Positions 55,341 to 64,000 of a stretch of 64,000 bases of DNA are shown here, piece after piece. A program made the translations under genes and the position numbers. Every line of letters starts with the position of its first letter. Within the stretch, counting starts at the first letter, position 1. The DNA comes from Protula sp. h YS-2021 (taxonomy: Eukaryota; Annelida; Polychaeta; Sabellida; Serpulidae), in NCBI GenBank assembly GCA_949752745.1, contig OX457027.1, forward strand, positions 12,679,556 through 12,743,555, given 5' to 3'. The notes under the pieces were generated by a model that made no database searches, was not told the DNA's origin, and saw only the letters and a list, made by a program, of their open reading frames with translations.

Positions 55341-56574
55341 ATTGTAACAAGTAAGGTATGCAGCAGCATTTTCTCAAGCCTTTCACATCTTCCAACAGCC
55401 ACACTGTGCATTACATATATGATGTGTGCTTTATTTGCATACGCCAAATACGCTACGCAAAATGAAATGTTCATGTTGGTTTTGTGTATGTAAAATCTCA
55501 CCTTGTTACCTTGACTGTTCATATAAATGATCAACTTCAGGTGCTTACGGTTTTTGGTGAGGGTCCAGAGGGGGTGCAGTTTCATAGAGTTAGTAGCAAG
55601 GCTATGTTTTTCGAAGTGCCAAAAAGTTTCTTAGAAAGATTTCAGAATCTAAAAAAAAACAATGTTTTGTCCGTAAAAGAGAAACAAACCAAAATCAGGA
55701 TGAACAGATTTTAGAATTCTATTGGAAAGGAGAAACTGATTTTAAAATTAGTATTTTTAGAGCAAGTGTTTAATATTTCACCTTTAACAAATAGATTCTC
55801 GTTTAAATGGAAACACATATGAGAGTACTGTGAACTATGCTGCCAAATATATCGGATACAATAGTACATGCAACGGTTGAGGGTCATAGAATCAAAAGGT
55901 GGCTGAAAAAACCTGCTGACGTGGTCGATCAAAACAGCTCGCATACATGTAATCTCACAGCAAGGGTTTATTTTTTGGAGTAAAGCCAGCGTGAAACCCC
56001 TTTTTCTTAACCAAAACTTTTTAAAACAAAAAAGCTAGGTCCGGCTGGGGATAATTATTTTTGATAAAAATTAACAATGAGTTTTTAATTACAATGAGAA
56101 ACAATACTTCCTTTCTTTCCGGCCTTATGGAATTCATCTCCATTTAATGAGCACCTCTGTAGAATTAAGCTTTTGGCTGGTCCGAAAGGGGTCCGTTATA
56201 AGGAAGCTTTATTCTATACGGAAATCATCAATATATTTTGAAATCACTCACTAGCTTATTGTGTGTAGTGCACTTTAAAAAATGCGAACTTTTGGACTTT
56301 TTTATTTTCATGACTTAGCCACGCTTTAGTCACTTGCAAACCGGTATCAATAACGCACACTTTTTGACGTCATGCCGATAGAATATTTTAGCAGAATATT
56401 TTATGGGCGTAGAGTCATGGTGCTGAGATTGAAAAGGCGAGTTTTTAAACCGTCACATTTGCTCGTATTCTTGGAAGTAAGTCAGCGATCACAGCTTGAA
56501 GTAAATCGTCTCAAACTCAAGACAAATTACTATTTTTTTAATTTTACGGTTTACATCTAAAGAAATCGTCACAA
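55341..56574. other. No gene seen
   Basis: AT-rich; no exon or RNA gene recognised. Confidence 0.4.
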
Positions 56575-57170
56575 AATATCACCTTGTGTCATTAAATTAA
56601 TTAGCCATATCAAACATTTAAAACTGATATCAAAATTATTTCATAGTGTCGAAAAATAATTATCAATATATCATATTTTGATATCACTATTGTATTATTA
56701 AATTTCCCATATCATAAATTCTTTAATGATATCAAAATTATCTTTGATGTCATAGAATTGAATTTTAAGGGAAATTAGTAATCAAAGTTTATAAATAAAA
56801 TAGTTCATTGATATCATTACAAATTCATGATATTTGATATTCAGAATCATCATTAATATTAGTAGCCAAATAACTGATGTATTTTTGGGGATAAAAGTTC
56901 AAAAGTATTTGAGAAAGTTAAGTCACTACTGTGTTAGTGATTTCAGTAATAAACTTTATATTAGTATTTGATTTGCTGATATCAAAATTGAAAGTTTGAT
57001 TTACTTATGTCACTTGTTTATTATTGATTGATTATTTATTATCATAAATTCAATGACTAAGTTTAATCACTGAATTATTGATATCACATATTCAGGTTTC
57101 TATCGATACAAATAAATCATTAGTGATATCAGTAATTTCATCGCTGATAACACAAATGCATTTTTTTGTA
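56575..57170. repeat. AT-rich GATATCAAAATT-type repeat tract
   Basis: Many loosely spaced TGATATCA palindromes (ACTGATATCAAAATTATT, AATGATATCAAAATTATC and similar) over about 600 bp. Resembles 29500-29830. Confidence 0.65.
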
Positions 57171-57202
57171 TTGAAAATTTACTAAAGCTGATTTGGAAAA
57201 GA

Positions 57203-57335
57203 TAATTAGACTGACAGATTAGACAGGCTGGTTAGACGTGGTGATTAAACAAGCTGATTGGATGAACTGATTTAGACGAACTGATTGGACAAGCTGATTG
57301 GATGAGCTGATTAGACAGGGCTGATTTGATGAGCT
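57203..57335. repeat. 13-bp repeat, AGCTGATTGGATG unit
   Basis: About nine units of (A/G)GCTGATT(A/G)GA(C/T)(A/G) with one- to three-base spacing changes. Confidence 0.85.
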
Positions 57336-57763
57336 GATGTACACATATCAATGATGACAGAAATGTGCCTGGGAAGACAATTCGCGAGTGAATCAATTTA
57401 TCATGTTTGGTTAAGACGCGTCACCGAGTTACATCTTTCCGTAACTTGACGACTCTTGAAAAGACGTTCGTTTTTACTGTCAAGATGCAAGGCAACAAAA
57501 AAAATAAAAAATAAGAAGTATCAATTTCATGGATTGTCTTTCCAAGCACTTGCCACTGGAATGTACTTGTCTGATTAGTGTCTTTAAGTTCGATGTATCA
57601 ATCAGTGCGCGATAAGTAATTATAAGGAATATATACTACATATAATACATACTCACAACTTCTGCCCACAGTAATGGGTAAAGGTGTAGTTCAGGGTATC
57701 CAAATTTTTGGTAGCCAAAAATGTTTCATTTACATTTCTACATTACATTTTTGATATTATAAA

Positions 57764-58285
57764 CTAGAACCTCACTTCGTTAGCGAAATGTTAAACACTT
57801 GACAAAAATTAAAACGCAAAAATACTTCCTTCAATGGGTTATTTCTTGAATAATATATTGCAAACAACACAGCTTGAATATGTCTTATAAGCCGAGTAGT
57901 GTTTGGTTTCTGTTGACTTAAGGTTTTATTGACTGATCTAGCATACGCTTGTTAGCTACTTACGCAGTGAGAGCTCGCACAAAGCTCACTGTGCAACTGT
58001 GTGTGATGTGGGTTAAATGCTACGCATTTACTTGCCAAACATGCACTCTTTTCACATGGCGTTTTAACAAAGAAAACGAAATCAAAGACGAAAATAAAAA
58101 GTGACATGCACATGTTCAGATCAAGCTCTTCATAAGTCCCAAGTTTCATGGTCGTAGGGCCCATAGTGTCAGAGGAGAAGAAAACACAAAAAATCGGAAA
58201 AAGTGTCAAGAAGAAAAAAAAAGGACGAATTTTGCTCGCACAAATTCATATAACTCTTGCAAGCCAAAGGCTTGTCAAGTGTTAA
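57764..58285 (-). mobile_element. HINE-like (Helentron-type) element, copy 4, full length, minus strand
   Basis: The minus-strand 5' end (TTAACACTTGACAAG) is at 58285 and the terminal CTAG at 57764-57767. The palindrome reads CATTTCGCTAACGAAGTG here. 522 bp, colinear with copies 2 and 3. An 85-codon frame from 58209 includes MKLGTYEELDLN. Confidence 0.75.
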
Positions 58286-59774
58286 TAATACAATAACGAT
58301 ATGAAATACGGATCCAAAACAATTGACTTCAAAAACTGTTGTTACAGTTTAATAATTTACATACCGATATTGTTGAACGATAATATATGATAATATATGA
58401 TAATACAATAAATAACATGTTGAATTTTACTTTCAGTAATTTTAATAACATTGTAGAAACTCACTGTTGAATAGTTATAAAAACTAATTTTCATTATGAA
58501 AGAGAATTTAATAATGCTATTTATGCATTAAAACAATATTTTTAGAGAAAACATGTAGCGAAATTTTTAAGACCCGTAGTTAGGTTCACGAATGTATTTG
58601 TTAAAGATTTTAAACATTTTTTTTATTTGAAAAAGGTTCAAAGGTGTTGTCAAACGCATTTGAAAACCACAGCAATGAAACTGTTCATGTGTTAGCTTTA
58701 TAGTGAGACTTTTCAGACCAAAGTTCTACATATTCGACTTCTCTTAGAATTCTATTATTGCTTCTAGACTCAAATACTTGGACAGTCTGATAATCGAGAT
58801 TGATATCCAAATGATGTCCAGAATGAGGTCCCGAATGATGCCCAGTATGATGCTCAGAATGATGCCATATCAAATTTCTGCCAGATACTAGCACTTGTAT
58901 TGAAAACTTCAAACTTTTACATTCATATCGTAATTATGACAAAAAATAATTCACACATGACACCGATGGAACAAATGAATCCAGACCCTCAAGCAGTGAG
59001 TCATAACTCACAACCACTACCACCCCCGCCTCTCCATCCTCAGCCCATATGGATACATAGTGGATTAGCAATTTACCAGTAACACATGTATCACCAAAAA
59101 GCGAAATTTAGGGCATTTCTAGCCATTGGATCGTAACGATGTTGGGTTAGAAAAAGTGCCGAATTTACTGCGTTTGCCAGAACAAGAATGATATTTTACT
59201 TTGCACTACTTATAAAAGTGGACTTTTCATGGAATACAAAGACTTTACAGGTCAAATAAATTGTCATAGTTAACTGCAGAGCAGCACGTAGAAACACCAC
59301 AAATTGCTCTACTTCTCAAAAGAAACACTTATTTAAAAAAAACAGCCTGTGATGTCTAAATGCTGTGTTCCTTGTCAATTACATACTAATTGCTTCTTTT
59401 TAACCTGAATCGCATCTTCAGTGGTTAAATGATTTTTTTTTCGACTGACACATTACCTCGCTGGTTTTTTTTTTTCTTTTTTATGACCAGGAACAAATGA
59501 AGAATAAAACCTAATGGTTTCCGCTCTTGGAGAGTAATTTGACATCTTTTTCATCTTTTCCAGTTATTCTCAAATGGATAATCGGCGCTGTTCCGACCTT
59601 GTCCCATGTCTAGCATCGATCCGGGGTCCAGTTTCTGACGTGGGTGGAATTTTGGTAGTAGCCTATGTGTAAGAAATCCGACAGCTCATTGCAATGTTCT
59701 TTCAACGGTGAAGCAACCAGCCTCCAGGAAATATTGTATTTTATTCCAGAAAACATTCTAAGGTTGATGCAACG
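58286..59774. other. No gene seen; short 12-bp repeat
   Basis: A CAGAATGATGCC-type 12-bp unit repeats about six times at 58798-58866. No exon recognised. Confidence 0.4.
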
Positions 59775-60485
59775 TCAATCTGAGGCTGCAATGCCGATCC
59801 GACAACATTAACTGTGATTGCACTTGGTTGGGATTGGTTGCGATTACAAGTCAACGTCTAACCAACGTCTTCCACATAAACGTTGACTAGACGTTGGGTA
59901 AGCAACGTTGTTTAGACGTTGCTTTTGGTCTGGACCAAAACGAAACTTTCTCCACGTTTAATCAACGTCTTTGGGCAACGTTGCCTAGACGTCGAAACAT
60001 AGACGTTGTATAGATGTCAGACTCATGATGAAAAAAAAAAACAACTTCCTTGTCTTATCGCTCACCGGATGATAGCAATGATAGGTCACTTTGAAAGCAG
60101 CTCGAGATGGACGTAACATATGAGAATTTGAAAAAGCGCTCAAGTTTTTTTTTTTCATGCCTTCTTTTAAAAAGTATTCATGGAAATCGATTTTATATGT
60201 ATCCTGCGTGACCATATGAAACATGGCTGGGGCTGTGGGGGTACTGTGACCGAGGGGTGACTACACTATGGCACTGTATTGATGGCAATTCTTGATAAAG
60301 ACTTTCTTCTATACAACGTCGACAGATAGGCGTTGTTTCGACTTACATTTCCAACCTATTCGCAACGTTGAACGTCAGGGGACAGACGTTGTTCCAGTTT
60401 CCATAATCAATTAAAACCTAACTTTGATCCAACGTCGGGTGTAACGTCAATCCAACGTTGTTCCAACGCCGATGTTTGCTGGGAT
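59775..60485. repeat. CAACGTT/AACGTCTA-rich dispersed repeat
   Basis: Dense CAACGTC, AACGTTG and TAGACGTTG motifs at 59775-60020 and again at 60315-60485. The last block ends CGATGTTTGCTGGGAT. The middle (about 60030-60300) lacks the motif and may be an insertion. Such CAACGTT-rich non-coding repeats are seen in many aquatic animals; the edges here are approximate. Confidence 0.6.
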
Positions 60486-61009
60486 ATGTCATTATGAAGA
60501 CGGTTTAATGTCGTATTCGCAACGCCAGACCTCCGTCTTGACATCGGTTAAACATCAGTAAGTTTTCACAACCCAACAGCGAGGTCGGAACGATTTTTTT
60601 TTCAAAAATGGAGTGAGTGTTGACAGTGTAGGAAGCCAGTATGAGAAGTGGAGTCACATCGGCGATAACAACTCCACAACAATTACATGTAAAACAGCGA
60701 GTTGGGTTTCAGACGCTACATTTTTTTACCACACGCGAAAATTGGCGAAGGAGTATGTCAGTATTGTATCTACGAAGTGATGTGACCTGTTTGCGGAAGC
60801 ACTGGCGACAATCATCTCTTCGGATCGTGACCAAATAGTTATTATGTGACAGAAGCACCTGAGAAATATTCAAAACGGTTCTTTCTGTCACCACAAATGT
60901 TATATAAAACGCGCTAAAAAAAGTACATTTCTGTGATTGCGTGTAACAGAAAGTTTTATTTGATTTAATTGCATTCGAGTCTTGATATACCGTTTATGAT
61001 GGTTCGCCT

Positions 61010-61088
61010 TCTTTTTTTTTTTTTGTTTGTTTGTTTGTTTTTTTGTTTGTTTTTTTTTTTTGTTGTTGTTGTTTTTTTCTTCTTTTTT
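61010..61088. repeat. T/G-rich low-complexity tract
   Basis: Poly-T with TTTG and TTG repeats. Confidence 0.95.
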
Positions 61089-61479
61089 TGAAATTTCTGG
61101 TTAATATTTAGATCAATGATCAGAAAGCATTTCCCTTTTGTTGAGATTCTATGCTTTGCTGAACATAAAACAAAGCATATATTGATTAACTTTGGTGCAC
61201 TTTTAGGGAATTGTGACCTAAAGATCAATATGTTCAATGCAGTAAGCTTTTGTGTTCAGGTCAGCATTGGAAAAATGTGGACTTGAGAATCGACCAATCA
61301 GATTGCAGCATCCACCCAAAAAAGTCGTGAAATAGCACACAATTTTGGAATGGTCCGCTGTGTAACATGCTGTTTTGTTCATCCGAGGGTTCAGCAGGTT
61401 TTTATGCATTTTATAGCGCTTGTTAGCAGTAAAATTTTTGCATTCGAACATATTTTATATTTTATAACGGAAATAAAAT

Positions 61480-63716
61480 CTACAGTAACTACAACAAGAC
61501 AACACTGACACTGTTAGCTACAGTAACTACAAGGCAACAATGACACTCTTAGCTACAGTAATTACAAGACAACACTGACCCTCTTAGCTACAGTAACTAC
61601 AAGGAAACAATGACACTCTTAGCTACAGTAGCTACAAGGAAACAATGACACTCTTAGTTACAGTAACTACAAGGAAACAATGACACTCTTAGTTACAGTA
61701 ACTACAAGGAAACAATGACACTCTTAGTTACAGTAACTACAAGGAAACAATGACACTCTTAGTTACAGCAACTACAAGGAAACAATGACACTCTTAGTTA
61801 CAGTAACTACAAGGAAACAATGACACTCTTAGTTACAGTAACTACAAGGAAACAATGACACTCTTAGCTACAGCAACTACAAGGAAACAATGACACTCTT
61901 AGCTACAGTAACTACAAGGAAACAATGACACTCTTAGTTACAGTAACTACAAGGAAACAATGACACTCTTAGTTACAGCAACTACAAGGAAACAATGACA
62001 CTCTTAGTTACAGCAACTACAAGGAAACAATGACACTCTTAGTTACAGCAACTACAAGGAAACAATGACACTCTTAGTTACAGCAACTACAAGGAAACAA
62101 TGACACTCTTAGCTACAGTAATTACAAGACAACACTGACCCTCTTAGCTACAGTAACTACAAGGAAACAATGACACTCTTAGCTACAGTAGCTACAAGGA
62201 AACAATGACACTCTTAGTTACAGTAACTACAAGGAAACAATGACACTCTTAGTTACAGTAACTACAAGGAAACAATGACACTCTTAGTTACAGTAACTAC
62301 AAGGAAACAATGACACTCTTAGTTACAGTAACTACAAGGAAACAATGACACTCTTAGTTACAGTAACTACAAGGAAACAATGACACTCTTAGTTACAGCA
62401 ACTACAAGGAAACAATGACACTCTTAGTTACAGCAACTACAAGGAAACAATGACACTCTTAGTTACAGCAACTACAAGGAAACAATGACACTCTTAGCTA
62501 CAGCAACTACAAGGAAACAATGACACTCTTAGTTACAGTAACTACAAGGAAACAATGACACTCTTAGTTACAGCAACTACAAGGAAACAATGACACTCTT
62601 AGTTACAGCAACTACAAGGAAACAATGACACTCTTAGCTACAGCAACTACAAGGAAACAATGACACTCTTAGTTACAGTAACTACAAGGAAACAATGACA
62701 CTCTTAGTTACAGCAACTACAAGGAAACAATGACACTCTTAGTTACAGCAACTACAAGGAAACAATGACACTCTTAGTTACAGCAACTACAAGGAAACAA
62801 TGACACTCTTAGTTACAGTAACTACAAGGAAACAATGACACTCTTAGTTACAGTAACTACAAGGAAACAATGACACTCTTAGTTACAGCAACTACAAGGA
62901 AACAATGACACTCTTAGTTACAGCAACTACAAGGAAACAATGACACTCTTAGTTACAGCAACTACTAGGAAACAATGACACTCTTAGCTACAGCAACTAC
63001 AAGGAAACAATGACACTCTTAGTTACAGTAACTACAAGGAAACAATGACACTCTTAGTTACAGCAACTACAAGGAAACAATGACACTCTTAGTTACAGCA
63101 ACTACAAGGAAACAATGACACTCTTAGTTACAGCAACTACAAGGAAACAATGACACTCTTAGCTACAGTAATTACAAGACAACACTGACCCTCTTGGCTA
63201 CAGTAACTACAAGGAAACAATGACACTCTTAGCTACAGTAGCTACAAGGAAACAATGACACTCTTAGTTACAGTAACTACAAGGAAACAATGACACTCTT
63301 AGTTACAGTAACTACAAGGAAACAATGACACTCTTAGTTACAGTAACTACAAGGAAACAATGACACTCTTAGTTACAGTAACTACAAGGAAACAATGACA
63401 CTCTTAGTTACAGTAACTACAAGGAAACAATGACACTCTTAGTTACAGCAACTACAAGGAAACAATGACACTCTTAGTTACAGCAACTACAAGGAAACAA
63501 TGACACTCTTAGTTACAGCAACTACAAGGAAACAATGACACTCTTAGCTACAGCAACTACAAGGAAACAATGACACTCTTAGTTACAGTAACTACAAGGA
63601 AACAATGACACTCTTAGTTACAGTAACTACAAGGAAACAATGACACTCTTAGCTACAGCAACTACAAGGAAACAATGACACTCTTAGCTACAGTAACTAC
63701 AAGACAACAATGACAC
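61480..63716. repeat. 35-bp minisatellite, about 64 copies, with higher-order repeats
   Basis: Units of exactly 35 bp: TGACACTCTTAGTTACAGTA followed by ACTACAAGGAAACAA. The marker variant ATTACAAGACAACACTGACC occurs at 61561, 62121 and 63171, that is 560 bp (16 units) and 1050 bp (30 units) apart. The order of GTAACT and GCAACT units after the second and third markers is almost the same, showing duplication of a block of over 500 bp. The period is not a multiple of three and no frame is open. Confidence 0.97.
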
Positions 63717-64000
63717 TTTTGACAACGGTTTGCTTCATTAGACTGGCATAAAACTTGCTCAGCATCTCATACAATCCACTTGGCGCACACTTGTAAATAA
63801 TCATGTCTATTTCAAACCGAGTAATGAAATCGTTCAGCGCCCTATATGGACATTTTGTCGCCCTCTGTGTTGATTCTGATTTTTTTCTACGGTTAGTTTG
63901 TCGATTTCCCAGCTGCTCCTCTCTTTAGCGTGGTTGGGGAAAAGTCATCATACGTGGCATTCGTCAAAGGCATTTCCGGTCAAATATCCTCCACAATATC
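63717..64000. other. No gene seen
   Basis: Short unique stretch to the end of the window. Confidence 0.4.

Noticed and set aside
55013..55585. 190-codon minus-strand frame
   Set aside because: It covers the diverged HINE-like copy antisense, has no recognisable domain, and is long only by chance in AT-rich sequence.

Overview
This is a eukaryotic, repeat-dominated contig from an invertebrate animal. A lophotrochozoan, most probably a mollusc, is the best guess. The guess rests on a lophotrochozoan-style peptide GPCR exon, a decayed Tx1/L1-like LINE, short rolling-circle (Helentron/HINE-like) elements, long poly-C/poly-G tracts and very many minisatellites. Nothing bacterial is present: no operons, no ribosome binding sites and no CRISPR. 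The host assignment is inference; no marker gene in the window fixes it.

Layout. Positions 1-12000 are mostly short-period tandem arrays with units of 12-16, 22, 24, 48 and about 66 bp, plus two inverted-repeat-bounded non-autonomous elements (599-1416 and 2297-2535). Positions 12000-30400 are AT-rich and intergenic or intronic, with three copies of one HINE-like element (12199, 17905, 22146) and more minisatellites. A 200-N assembly gap lies at 30422-30621. The only convincing host coding exon is 31255-32590, a nearly complete seven-transmembrane rhodopsin-family peptide receptor that lacks only its first exon(s). It is bracketed by a 24-bp array upstream and by two 15-16-bp arrays downstream.

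The standout is 36196-43762, a 7.57-kb near-perfect palindrome. Its arms are 3747 and 3785 bp around a 35-bp spacer. It is flanked by a 6-bp direct repeat (CTGCCT) and has AG...CT termini, which is the insertion signature of Polinton/Maverick elements, yet it carries no Polinton core gene. Each arm encodes the same intronless 245-residue acidic zinc-finger protein. That gene has a TATA box about 60 bp upstream of its ATG and a poly(A) signal 21 bp after its stop. The rest of each arm is ordered motif arrays: subterminal 61-bp repeats carrying TGACGTCA, a Forkhead-like GTAAACA array with POU octamers, three 140-bp repeats, GAACATGTTC arrays, and a second TGACGTCA array next to the promoter. I regard this as the candidate undescribed system.

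Positions 43770-64000 contain a pseudogenised Tx1/L1-like LINE ORF2 (52526-55010), a diverged HINE-like copy abutting it (55096), another on the minus strand (57764-58285), an AT-rich GATATC-rich tract, a CAACGTT-rich repeat (59775-60485) and a 2.2-kb, 35-bp minisatellite with higher-order structure (61480-63716). No tRNA or rRNA gene was recognised.
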